A DNA stretch of 64,000 nt from Bathynomus jamesi (lineage: Eukaryota > Arthropoda > Malacostraca > Isopoda > Cirolanidae): the NCBI GenBank assembly GCA_023014485.1, contig JAJOZX010002712.1:186001-250000 (forward strand). The letters run 5' to 3'. Position 1 is the stretch's first letter, and every line of letters begins with the position of its first letter. The translations under genes and the position numbers were made by a program. The notes under the pieces are model-generated. The model saw only the letters and a program-made list of their open reading frames with translations, had not been told where the DNA came from and made no database searches. Shown in pieces: positions 20,700 to 31,558 of the stretch.

Positions 20700-20887
20700 C
20701 AGGGTGTCCCATAAGTCCGGTCTCGTAGGAAAATTTATTTTAAATTAAATTTACAAAAGCAATACATTAGAGCTAAAAACAAATGTTCAAACTGATGTCT
20801 TTTTTTGGGAACTTTTTTTTTTTTTTTTTTTGCCGGTAGAATAACACGCAATGGCTAATATAGGAGTGAGTTACACTCGTGAGGAAA
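20700..20887 (+). mobile_element. F1 family element, 5' half interrupted by a LINE
   Basis: Starts CAGGGTGTCCCATAAGTCC after TA, followed by the 5' UTR-like sequence and the start ATGGCTAATATAGGAGTGAG, which reads 'MANIGVSYTREE'. At about 20887 the sequence switches to LINE A-like reverse transcriptase, so the second end is missing. It shows that F1 foldbacks contain one transposase 5' end per arm. Confidence 0.7.
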
Positions 20888-22285
20888 ATAATTATTGGCC
20901 AGTCGCTCTCACCTCCCACCTTATAAAGTACTTTGAACGTATAATTAGAGGTAAAACTACCTACTACCTACAAGAAAAGGACTTGTACAACCCAAATCAA
21001 CATGGTTTCAGGGCTAGAAGATCAGGCCTATAACAGCTGTTAGACCACCAGGAGAAAATACTGGAAACACTGTGTCGACGACAAAACATAGATGTAATAT
21101 AATATACTGACTTTGCTAAAGCCTTCGATAAATGTGACCATGGAATTATAGCACACAAACTTAAGAATATAGGAATTAGTGGAAAGCTAGGAAGATGGAT
21201 ATTTAATTTCTTGACGCAAAGAACACAGAGTGGTGGTAAATGGAGTCAAATCGAAAGTCTCAAAAGTCGTGAGCTCTGTCCCACTAGGTACAGTATTAGC
21301 TCCCTTGCTGTTCATAATAATGATTGCAGATATTGATGCAGATATCAATGACAGTATTGTATCATGTTTCGCGGATGACACAAAGATATGCAAGGAAATA
21401 TTGAACGAAGGTCATGACTTAGAAAAATTACAAAACGACATTGAAACGTTATTCAAGTGGGCAGAAGGCAACAATGTGAAGCTCAACGAAGAAAAATTCC
21501 AACTTCTAAGATATGGTAATAACAAGGAGCTACAGAATAAAGGGTACAAAACTCTGCATAACACCAAATCCACAAGTCGGGGATCTTGGACTAATAATGT
21601 CGGATGCAGAATTCAGAGAGCACCTATCACATCAAACTTACAACGGCTAGAAAAATAATGGGAATCATCTGAAGGATCTTCCGCAGCAATAAAGCAGTCA
21701 TCATGCTCAAATTATGGAAGAGTCGGGTACTGAACAATACTAAAGTCCATACAGAAATTTTACGTCCAAGATAGAGGAAACGGAAGGTGAAGACTACTGG
21801 TCTCGACTACGATCCCTGGAACTCTACTCTCTCGAAAGAAGGCGCGAGTGCTACACAATAATATACATATAGAAAATACTCGAGGTTTTTGTCCTTCAAC
21901 TTAGAAATGAAATAGAAAAACTGGAATGAGAGAAGAGGCAGATTTTGTACTGTCCCAGCTGCGGTGGGACAAGGGGCCATGAAAACGAAGATGGAAAATA
22001 CCCTCAGAATGCGAGGCCTAAAGCTTTTCAATGCCCTACCGAGAGAAGTAAGGAATCTCCAGCACATCGACCTAAATAACTTCAAGAACCAGCTGGACAG
22101 ATTCCCGTGCAAAGTCCCTGACCAGCCATGCGTGGCTGGCTACGAGGGCAGGAGGAGATGGGGAAAGCAATTCCCTCCTTTACCAAATCCCCCAAATAAG
22201 GTGGGATGCTGCAGAGTGGTCGACCGCAGGCCGATCCTGAACCGTCGTTCAAACCCTCATAAAATATAAGTAAGGTTTTTATATA
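20888..22285 (+). mobile_element. LINE A-like copy 3 (diverged subfamily, 5'-truncated)
   Basis: Reads 'NYWPVALTSHLIKYFERIIR' (near 20888), 'NPNQHGFRARRSGL', 'DFAKAFDKCDHGIIAHKLK' (near 21110), 'SSVPLGTVLAPLLFIIMIAD' (near 21270) and 'CFADDTKICKEI' (near 21365), then the C-terminal 'FNALPREVRNLQHID' near 22030. The catalytic residues are kept but frameshifts break the ORF (near 21034, 21210 and 21600). The 3' end differs from other LINE A copies (GTCGACCGCAGGCCGATCC), so it is a separate subfamily. Confidence 0.8.
21230..21658 (+). pseudogene. Reverse transcriptase palm fragment of LINE A-like copy 3
   Basis: 142 codons containing 'SSVPLGTVLAPLLF' (residues ~15-28), 'CFADDTKICKEIL' (~46-58) and 'WAEGNNVKLNEEKFQLLRYG' (~77-96). 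The first catalytic aspartate lies upstream in another frame. Fragment of a dead ORF2. Confidence 0.8.
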
Positions 22286-22440
22286 GGACGTCTATACGGC
22301 TGAAATCGCGTTGCTTGTTTTGTGGCCCTCCCTAAAACTAAATTGATAGGCCTACTTCGATATGAGGCTATTTTCCTCGAAATATTTCGAGAGCTGCGTG
22401 TACATAAATTTTTCAAATATTTTTCCTAATGTAGGTAACA

Positions 22441-25025
22441 AATTAATAAAATAATTTAGGGTGATTCAAATATGGGGGTAAAAATTTTTTTTTTATATTT
22501 TAATGTGTTCAACCCTTTAAATGGTTCATTTCAACATAAAAATAACTATCCTAAAATATTTTAGCAAATTTTTAATTTTTAAGGGTTGCTACCAGCAATT
22601 AAAAATTGACAGAACGACTCAAATTGTCAAATTTTTCCACACCACCCAGGAGGTACAGTACAAGGCGCATTGCTTTTTTTTAACGTGGAAAGCTCCCCCG
22701 TAGGTCCTACCATATCCACAAGCATGCATAATTAAACTAGCATGATATTTGAGACATTAGCTGTCCTTACTTCATCAATGTTTCTTTTTTTCTATCAGGG
22801 TAAACAGCCCTATAGTTTTTCACTACTTGTAGCAAGAATTGTTTTTGATCTTCATGTGTTAGTATTTTATTATATTCATCCATTAATTTTACTCCTCTTT
22901 CCGCTATATCATTCACGACTTTCCACTGTTTGATAGATTTCTTAGCGGAGTTAAATTCTTCATCATTATGCCATTCTTTAGCATCTTTGAGTACGAATTT
23001 TGAACTAAATTCTGTTATTGTAAAGAATCTTTGAGTATTTGATGTGACAAAATCTTCTAATTTCTTCGTTAGAATAAGTGCAGGATCTAGAAAAGCCCGT
23101 TTTGCAGGAAGAGTTTCTGTTGTATTTTGCAAGGCCTTTACCATTTTGTTTTTTGTTTCAGTAGGCACTTCATCATCATAAAAGGTCAACGCTACCAGTT
23201 CTTCTGATAGGTACCAGAGGTGACCTAACAGTTTTTTAATAGCAACAAATGCAATTGTGTCATTTATTTGTTTGTGGACTACAAGATTCTGTAATAATTC
23301 CAGAGCAAGACGAGGAGCGCAAGATGGCACAGGAGCTGTGCTGTAAACCATGCCTTTACATATAACCGAGTAGCAAATAGACAGATGTCTTTGTCCTTTT
23401 TTGTCTTTTACTTAAATTTTGAACTGAGATTTGAACAAAAACTTTTAATGAATATGTAATTTTGGCCATCCACCTAGCCCGATGAAGTCCCGCTGGATGT
23501 TTAAATTTGATTCCACCTTTTGGTTCACCTCCCAAAAAAATAATTGTTAACTGCAATAGTTCTAGGTAATCGTCTCTTGGTTGGAATGTGTCTAGTTGAT
23601 TTGCTGCAAATATAATTGTGTCATCTTTGATGTCATGAATATTTTCATAAATATCTGGATCTGATAATACTGTTTCGTAGTCCTCCTTATTAATGCTTGA
23701 CCATTTTTCTCTGAACTTCTTAAAAAGGACTATATCTGGGCCAGAAGATGGTGATAAAGACTTTGAAACAACAGCTTCCAGCATAATTTCAAATATGTGG
23801 TGTCGACATGCCAGCCACAATAAATCGTTGTCAAATTTTTGTTCTAGAAGAATAGCTGCACCATTTCTAGGACCAGTATTGGCTGCCGTTGTATCGAAAC
23901 ACATGCATTTTATTTGTTCGCAGATGCCCCATTCAAGCGATGTCTGATTGTTGGCATTAAAACTAGAGACGCATTTCTGCCACTCAATTTTGCAACATCA
24001 AGACTTCCTAATAATTTATCATCAAACAATTTTCTACGTTTGCCTACCTTACTTTTCCATGTTGAAGGTTGTGCAGCAGAGAAACCAGATTCATCACTTT
24101 TACTCTCCTCTGATTCTGATTCTGATGATGTACTGGTGAGTATGACAGCCTCTTCATTCTTCTTTCTTTTGATCTCTTCTTCGGCTTTCCTCTTTTCATA
24201 ATGTTGCTTTTCTGCTGCTCTTTGCTCTTGTTTAGCAACAGCCTTATCAATGGTACCCATTTTTCCATGACGTCCTTTCTCACGTTGCATTTTCAAGAAT
24301 TTCTTATTTATTTTTATAAGCTGCATAGCATTCTCATGAGCAATGTCAAATAAGTTTTCCAGTTTATCTTTCCATTTTTCTTCTTTATTATTTAAATTTT
24401 GTGATCTTTTCAATTTGTTTGCTTTGTTTTTCTTAAGCAGCTGCCATTCCTTCAGTATTCCTTGAATTTTATCTACTACATGTACTCTGTTTTGCTGGTA
24501 TTCCTGTTTTTTTCCAAACTGCTAGCACATCATCCGCAGTAGAGTAGCATGATTCTCTAATGCCTCGCTTTTTAATATTTCTGTAGTGCATGAAGGCGGC
24601 CATCATTTCCTTCTCTGATGGTAATACGGATGTTTTAGTACTGCAGAGGGCTGCCCAATTAGCCATACTTCAGTTTCTTTTCTCGTAGAACTTCTCCCAA
24701 CTGAGCAACTAGCTGATGGTGAGTTAGGCCTAGCTTCCATAATCGATTAATTGGTATCAAAATTACGAGTTCCAAACAACAATTAAAAGCAAGCTAGTAT
24801 ATAAACCATTAATTAAAAATTCTGAAATATACAATTAAACATAAAATCAAGTGAAAACAAACAAATTGAAAAAAGGGAAACTTTGACGCCTGGTAGCACC
24901 TAATAAATTTTATTTAAAATTCACCAAATTTGGCATACACTACTTTTTTGTCATAGGGAACAAAAATACAGGTTGAACAATTAAAAAAAAAAACTTTGAT
25001 TTTTTTGAATCACCCTAAATTGTCT
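22441..25025 (-). mobile_element. Autonomous-type DNA transposon, superfamily unresolved
   Basis: About 2.6 kb inserted in LINE E, with inverted ends sharing AATTTAGGGTGATTC (22454-22468; complement at 25006-25020). The reading frame of LINE E shows that GGTAACA is duplicated on both sides (22434-22440 and 25026-25032), a 7-bp or imperfect 8-bp target duplication. The interior carries a ~630-residue transposase on the minus strand in four frames. The 7-8-bp duplication and the transposase motifs suggest a hAT/P/Kolobok-like enzyme; I could not place it further. Confidence 0.75.
22767..24666 (-). pseudogene. Broken RNase H-like transposase of the 2.6-kb transposon
   Basis: Four consecutive open frames: 24666-24469 (start 'MANWAALCSTKTSVLPSEKE'), 24413-23910, 23904-23356 and 23351-22767. 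Three frameshifts separate them, at about 24480, 23915 and 23355. The N-terminal third is basic and coiled-coil-like ('KQEQRAAEKQHYEKRKAEEE') with an acidic serine run. The core has 'CFDTTAANTGPRNGA' (probable catalytic aspartate), 'LACRHHIFE' (a CxxH motif) and 'GLHRARWMAKI' (an RW motif), the order seen in hAT-type RNase H transposases with a helical insertion. Related uncharacterised proteins are common in arthropods. Inactive here. Confidence 0.72.
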
Positions 25026-25437
25026 GGTAACATGAATACAAGTCGATAATTCGAAGGCAGTGATTTTTGTCTCCTGATTTGAATATTAGACAAACTAGTG
25101 CCTCTCTAACCGTCAGGGAAAATACCATGACGAAGAGAGGCGTTGAATAATATTGATAAAGGAAGAGAGAAACTATCTGAGCAGTATTTAAAGGCTGCGT
25201 TTGGAATAGAATCGACGTGACCTGGTTTGTTTTTAAGGGTGGAAATAGTCGTTTTGACATCTCTGAGAGAGACAGGAGAGGAGAAAATATGACCTGGGGG
25301 ATTATCAACATGATCTTCGTGACTGCGTATCGTGGCCAATATAAGATCAGCTGTATTTTTTCTCACGGTAGCAAAGTACTGTAAAAGATATTTCTTGTGC
25401 TTCGGGATTACTTTGATTTGGTAGTGCTCGTTTTATA

Positions 25438-25611
25438 CAGGGTGTCCCATAAGTCCGGGTGTTCGCCTTTTCTTCAGGAGTGTACCTGTAACACAAAAAA
25501 AAAATCCCAAAACAAGACATCAGTTTAAACATTTTTAATTCTTGTATATTATTTTCGTAAATTTAATTTAAAATAATTTTCGTATGAGACCGGACTTATG
25601 GGACACCCTGT
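25438..25611. mobile_element. F1 family MITE, copy d
   Basis: 174 bp between TA dinucleotides, with ends CAGGGTGTCCCATAAGTCC and GGACTTATGGGACACCCTG. The central region is shortened, with CCCAAAACAAGACATCAGTT on one arm only. It borders LINE E. Non-coding. Confidence 0.82.
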
Positions 25612-26159
25612 ATAGTGCAAATCTAAGATTCAAAATTAAAATTATAAAAATTTCAAGCAAAAAAATTATTCTAAAATTTGAATTTATAATTTAGGTGAAG
25701 CGACTGTAAAAAGTTAAATAATTGGTTTCCATTATGTATTCTCATTTTCCAGATTGGCCTGGAAAAAAATCATCGGTAACTGAAGACGGAAGGGCCTACG
25801 AGCCGGATGTAGTGTTGAGATACTTGTTGAAAGGAAGTGGAGATTCGCAGGTCGCAATGGATGGACGTTGAGTGAGGCAAAGGCCGGACGGATGACGCCG
25901 GTTGAATCTTGCAGAAGTGATGTTGCTTCCGGGGAGGTGGAATGTGGCAGCCCTCAAAAGAGATGATCCAGCTCGTGTATGATTAAGCTGCGTTTTGTGG
26001 ACGGCGGGCCGCTCTCCAACGTAGGTCGGAGAGCGAGTGTAGTTACATGACGAAGGTTGGAGATGAAGAATGAGGAGTAGTGAGTGAGGCCTGAGCAGAG
26101 AGCAAAATTAGGCCGATTCGAAGTGGACATGCGCTTTTAAAGGGTCTGGTGACGCGTTC
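25612..26159. other. Non-coding interval
   Basis: AT-rich, then a more GC-balanced stretch from about 25780 (GGAAGGGCCTACGAGCCGGA onward). No gene or repeat in the window matches it. Confidence 0.35.
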
Positions 26160-27188
26160 TTGACGTTGGCTATTTATAACATAGAAATACCCACAACTAT
26201 AATTTTTGATCACGGCATTATTGAAATAACAACTAATATAAAAGCAACAACAAAGGAAAGAACACGAACAACAGAAAGAAGCAAATTCGAAATTTTTAAT
26301 TTTCACTCCAAAGCTATAAACTGGGAAGGTGTTGCATCCAGCATGGAAGCAATAGAATGGAAAACCATCTTCAAGGCCAAGACAACGGAAGAGATGCTAA
26401 TGACCTTAGAGGAGAAGATGCTGGAAATTGTGGAAAGACGTGTCCCAAAAAATGCAACGAAGAGGACAGAGAAGCAGGTTCGAGAGACAAAAGAGGTCAC
26501 TGTTCCGAAAAAGAAAGTGCCACTGCAAAGTTAAGAAATTTCAAAGACAACAACAGAAAAATATTAAATGATAAACTTCAGAGTATAGATTGCGTCATAC
26601 AGGAAGTAATTGAGAAGCATACAGTAAAAGAAGACGACGACACTATAGAAGCGATAAAGGTTAACTAAAAGTACTTTTATAATTTTGCAAAAAGGAAGTC
26701 GAAAAATCACACGACTATCGAACCTTTGAAAAATGAAGACAGTGCTTTATCTGATGATCTAACGGAAGTATCTGAAATATTAAGAGCTCAGTACGAATCA
26801 TCTTTCAGCATCCCTAAAACTGACAAACTGATATGCAATAGAAACGCGTTCTTTGAAGAACTACAAGGGGAAAGTATAACGGACTTCGACTTTACGACAA
26901 ATGATACTACACCAGCTATAGGGAAACTAAAAGCACACACTGCGGTAGAACCGGACAAATGGAATGCCACACTGATCAAAAACTGCAAGAATGCAATCGA
27001 TGAGCCCCTATATTGGATATAGAGACGATCACTAGACACAGGAGAAATACCGGACATCCTGAAGAGAGAGAACATCGTGCCAATATATAAAGGAGATCGA
27101 TCCGAGGCCAAAAACTATAGGCCAGTGTCGCTTACATCTCATCTCGCTAAAATATTTGAAAGAATAGTTAGACAAAAAATCTGACTTT

Positions 27189-27622
27189 TTGGAAACTCGG
27201 AAAAAACTCAATGATAACCAACATGGGTTTCGGTCAGGCAGATCATGCCTATCACAACTAATGGAACACTACAACAACATTATTGATGCACTGGAAAATA
27301 ATGAAAACTATGATGTACTATACACAAACTTTGCCAAAGCGTTCGACAAGTGTGACCATGGAATCATAATACATAAACTGAAATATCATATATGGGAATA
27401 ACAGGAAAAGTAGGGAAATGGATATATAATTTCCTTAGTGAGCGGCGGCAAGTTGTTACAGGTCAAGGAATATCTTCATCAGAATCAGAAGTCCTTAGCT
27501 CAGTACCACAAGGAACAGTATTAGCTCCATTATTCTTCATAATCATGCTAACTGACATAGATGAGGACGTTACCAGAGACAGCACAGTAACATCCTTTGT
27601 TGATGAGAAAAAAGATCAGTAG
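27189..27622 (+). pseudogene. LINE A copy 4 reverse transcriptase fingers/palm, two frames
   Basis: Two overlapping open frames: 27189-27401 ('NDNQHGFRSGRSCLSQLMEH', 'YTNFAKAFDKCDHGIIIHK') and 27392-27622 ('MGITGKVGKWIYNFLSERRQ', 'SSVPQGTVLAPLFFIIMLTD', 'TSFVDEKKDQ' then stop). Both catalytic positions are altered, so even a repaired frame would be inactive. Confidence 0.85.
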
Positions 27623-27976
27623 AAAAATAAGAATCCCAGAGGATATAGGATCTCTACAAACAGACATGAACAGAATCTACAAGTGGATGGAAGACAACAA
27701 TATGAAACTTAACACCGAGAAATTTCAACTGTTAAGGTACGGAAAAAGGGAGGACCTAAAATCCATGGAATATTATACCCCAAATGGACAGGAAATTCAG
27801 AGAAATTCTAATATAAAAAAGAAGACATTAGACAGCTAGAAGGGATTCAGAGAAGCTTCACAGCCAAGATCAATGGGTGCAAAGAAGTAAATTACTGGGA
27901 AAGGTTATGTGAATTAAACCTATATTCATTGGAAAGAAGAAGAGAGACGGACACCATTATTTAAACTTGGAAAATA

Positions 27977-28360
27977 ATGGAGGAACTAGCCCCTAATCTT
28001 ACTCTGAATCCTGTAACTCCCCAAACAACAGTGGAAAGTAGAAAAAGAAGACTGTGTCGTGTTCCCAAATTAAAGGCTAGAGAGGGAACATCCTTAACCC
28101 TGAAAGAAAATAGTTTTGTTGTGAGAGGACCAAAACTGTTTAACCAGCTGCCCGAGGAACTAAGGAACACGAGTGGTGTTGCGGTGAATATCTTCAAAAG
28201 AAGATTAGACGCCTCGCTCAGAACAATCCCCGATGATCCGGGCGTGGAGAGGAGAGTACAAGAAACCAACTCTCCTTTACCAGGCCAACTCGAGAGGAGG
28301 GGCGACAAGCTTGACCTTCGTGAAATGAGAAATCATCGCACGGAACATTTGAAAGGGTGA
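27977..28360 (+). pseudogene. LINE A copy 4 ORF2 C-terminus
   Basis: 127 codons with 'ELAPNLTLNPVTPQTTVESR', 'FVVRGPKLFNQLPEELRNTS' and 'VNIFKRRLDASLRTIPDDPG', ending 'LREMRNHRTEHLKG'. This is the family's conserved C-terminal 'LFNxLP...FKxxLD' block. The codons at its end also form the 3' terminal motif of the element. Confidence 0.8.
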
Positions 28361-28375
28361 AAGGAAAGGACTTTT

Positions 28376-28493
28376 TTCGAGAAACGGTAAAATTTGCGTT
28401 TCTTTTGTGGACTTATTCCTGCCCACGTGTTTGAGTTTTACTGCCTTGTTTACTTCATGTGAGAGGGGCGAGGAAAATGATATTCCCGTTATG

Positions 28494-28560
<67 letters not shown>

Positions 28561-29668
28561 GTATTGTAACCATTAACTCGTTGCGAAATGAAGTTAAAAA
28601 ATTGCCATTAATTTCCAAACTAATTTAAGTTTTCCCGAAATCTAATTTCTGGCGTGATGTGCGGTTACGGAAAGACAAGTCCGTGAGTCTGCATTGGCAA
28701 TCTTAAACGCTTCACTTGCCACGCGATTGCGGTTGGTGACTGACCGGCATTCTCCAAGATGATGAAGTTATTCACACGTGTTTTTTTTTTTGTTTTTCTT
28801 CTTTTTAAAGGTGTATCATTTATTCTTTAGTATCTGGAATTGATTGTATTTGTACTGTACCGAGATTTAGTACCGTTTATTTCCAACTAGTTAGCCTAAG
28901 TTTTTTGTCTTCCGCCATGTTTTTTTTTTGTTCGAGTAATGTAGACAGTTACAGTTCTGTAAGTAGCTTTCATTGTAGCACCCGCGCCGTTATTTCGGGG
29001 AAAGTTAGTGCTAATATATCTCAAACAGCCCCTTATCCCCCACAAAATTTACAAATTACCCACCCCTAAAAGAAAAAATCACGCAAGAGGGAATGAAAGA
29101 GGGGCCAGAGGATGGCTATGGGGTTGGGGGTTCTCAAAATTAAGTTGCATGATTACATGAAAATTAGATTGATGTCGAGATGGACTGAGCGGCGTAACTG
29201 AAAGAAATGTGGCCATTAGCGCGATTCCTCTACCAAATAATGATAGGTTCCAATGGAATAAGACGCTCTACATCAATTCCGACCATTCTATGAGATTAAA
29301 ATGGACAGGAAATTTAGACGCATTCATAAAATTGTGATAAATAATTTTGAATCAGATTGTGTGAAGTGTCACATTGGTTGAACATCCAGTCCATGACTGA
29401 TGTGGGCTAGGCTATACAGGGGAAACTATTATGTATGCAAAATTATTACTCTAAATCATTATGTGTCTGGATTTGCGAATAAAAAAAAATATATTTTTTT
29501 ATTTATGAAGAGTTAATTTGTTTAATAATTGGAATGTAACAATAAATATAATTAATAATTTAGGCCACATGAAATACATTTCTTCGTTATTATACAATAA
29601 TCATTTTAAGAGTGTTGTATAACCGCCGTTCATTGAATGAAATGGTTATATAAACTGTGGGTTTTAAT
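28376..29668. other. Non-coding interval with (TA)n
   Basis: A (TA)n tract at 28495-28558 is followed by about 1.1 kb without recognisable genes or repeats. A slightly GC-richer patch lies at 28640-28760. Confidence 0.4.
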
Positions 29669-30602
29669 TAGTGATGTACCGATTCCATAATTTAACCGAT
29701 GCTGGTGCCGATTCCATTAAAAACTGCTGATGCCGATTCCATTAAAAACTGCTAATGCCGATTCCATTAAAAACTGCTGATGCCGATTCCATTAAAAACT
29801 ACCGATGCCGATACAGATTCTTTGCCTATATTTAAAAAATCAATTCCCTTCATAAATTTTATCGATTTAATTTGAAAACTTTAAATTTTCATATTTTTAA
29901 ATTTGAAATTTGTTTAAATGCCTTTCTTTAGCTCACTTCACAATATACAGTATGAGAATTTGTTACTCATAATATACCGTAGCTAAAATGATGATAAATA
30001 GTTTTATTACTCAGTAAAATGATAAAATAATCTTATTTTAGTTTCCTAAATTGAATACCAATATTTAAAGTAATTGATTTTCCTTATCTTGAACCTATTT
30101 TCTTTCTTCAACACTGTCAACAACAACAAAATTTTTCATTAAAATTTTGTCCCTGGTGAACAATTTGAATAAAAAAATTTGGGTTTATAAATTTATTAAA
30201 ATACTTAAAATAAAGTCAACATAATAAGATGGTTTAATATATAAATTATAAAATAAACTTTAATATAGAATTATTATTATTAATATAGAGTAGGAGATTG
30301 CAATAGTTTGATAATAATTAGAGATTAGCTAGTTAAAGAAAATGTAAATTTATGGGCAACTTATTAAGCTTTGCCTTTTTCATGAATGTAAAATATTTTT
30401 ATATAATTACACTTTAAAATGAGTATAAATTATCACAGTGTTTTTTGTCTGTTCAATTTTCTATAAATATAGATTTTGCTTTGTAAAGAAAATTTTAAAA
30501 TTTCAAAGAATCGGTGAGAGAATCGGCTAAATTTGGCTGACGCCGATGCCCCAAAATGGCCGATTTTATCGGTGCCGACGCCGATTAATCGGTACACCAT
30601 TA
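29669..30602. mobile_element. hAT-like element H1, copy 1
   Basis: 934 bp with ends TAGTGATGTACCGATTCC and the inverse CGGTACACCATTA. The 8-bp flanks are GTTTTAAT (29661-29668) and GTTTTAAC (30603-30610). The left subterminal region holds four tandem ~26-bp units ('GCCGATTCCATTAAAAACTG', 29707-29815), and the right end has GCCGATGCC/GCCGATTAAT motifs. The interior is AT-rich and non-coding. A second copy in inverted orientation, heavily invaded, is at 39592-44381. Confidence 0.8.
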
Positions 30603-30610
30603 GTTTTAAC

Positions 30611-31177
30611 ACAGGGACGCTGTGCATGGAGTCATTCAGGATTCGAATCTAATTCCTGCATGAGTTACTGGGTACATATTGCTTTAATCAAAGATTATTT
30701 ACAACAAAATCCGAAACTTCGCCAACTTTTGTGTTAGCTTTTTAGTTTTCTTTCCGCCATCTAGTGTTTGAAAAGAGAACTAGAAGGTCATGATCAGTTA
30801 ATAAATGAAGCAGTTACGTTTGAATTTCTTTTCAAAGATGATTGTGATAATATTTACTTTGTTAAATGTATCATACTTTTAAGTAATGCGAGTATGCCCT
30901 TGTGCAAAGCTTAGTTTCCATTCCAACCGCTAGGTGGCGAGTATCTAATATTCATTTGGCGGGATAACCTGAAAAATAATGGAAAATATGGTGTCCCAAA
31001 TATATATATTAGTCAATATATAAAATTAGGCAATTTATAGGTTTACTGAAATTCATTGTGTCAAATTGGTGATGCACACAAAACCTAACCTAACCTAAAC
31101 TAACCTTTCTGGTAATGCTGCATATGCATGCCCACTGCTATTTCCCAATATGTTGCCTAAAAAGTAATTAGGTCAGG
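30611..31177. other. Non-coding interval
   Basis: No gene seen. A short AACCTAACCTAACCTAAACT tract near 31082 is telomere-like in sequence only. Confidence 0.4.

Positions 31178-31248
<71 letters not shown>
31178..31248. repeat. (CT)n microsatellite
   Basis: About 70 bp of CT repeat followed by CCTAACCTAAAATAAAA. No CR1 3' UTR precedes it, so it may be a plain microsatellite. Confidence 0.9.
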
Positions 31249-31250
<2 letters not shown>

Positions 31251-31558
31251 ACCTAAAATAAAAAAATGGGTGTGTAAAATCCTGAGGTAGCATGCATTAG
31301 TAGTCATTTGATTGAGTGTTGAAATTTTTAATTATGAAAATCATAACGCGAGTGTAACTTGAAAAAAATAATCATTATATATGGTAAAAAAGCGCACTCT
31401 AAACTTTTTAACGGAAGCGTAAGTGATTAAAAATTTGAAAAAAAAAACAAAAAAAAAAGATGTAACAAGTAGGAGCTAATGTAACTTCACTGACCACCGA
31501 CAGAAATGTCGGAAGAATTTGGCGATTTAGGAAAAAAAAAAAAAATATTATATATATA

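Larger units (their letters stand above)
22290..25437 (-). mobile_element. LINE E remnant (-), split by a DNA transposon
   Basis: Right part (25030-25370), minus strand: 'LKNKPGHVDSIPNAAFKYCS', 'LPLSILFNASLRHGIFPD', 'FKSGDK' then 'NYRLVFMLP'. Left part (22290-22433): 'LPTLGKIFEKFMYTQLSKYF', 'FREGHKTSNAI'. These are consecutive reverse transcriptase blocks of another LINE (I/Jockey-like). The reading continues across the two parts only if the 2.6-kb element at 22441-25025 and one 7-bp duplicate are removed. Old and broken. Confidence 0.75.
26160..28375 (+). mobile_element. LINE A copy 4 (5'-truncated, catalytically dead)
   Basis: Runs from the last part of the endonuclease through the linker and reverse transcriptase to the 3' end AAGCTTGACCTTCGTGAAAT and GAACATTTGAAAGGGTGAAA. 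RT motif A reads 'YTNFAKAFDKCDHG' (D to N, near 27328). The FADD box reads 'FVDEKK', with the second aspartate changed and an extra base that frameshifts (near 27598). A ~240-bp internal deletion lies near 27812. The same D-to-N, D-to-E and frameshift occur in copy 5. It also provides the empty site for the MITEs in copies 1 and 5. Confidence 0.85.

Noticed and set aside
24044..24283. Separate basic protein 'MRKDVMEKWVPLIRLLLNKS'
   Set aside because: An out-of-frame reading of the coiled-coil part of the broken transposase at 22767-24666.
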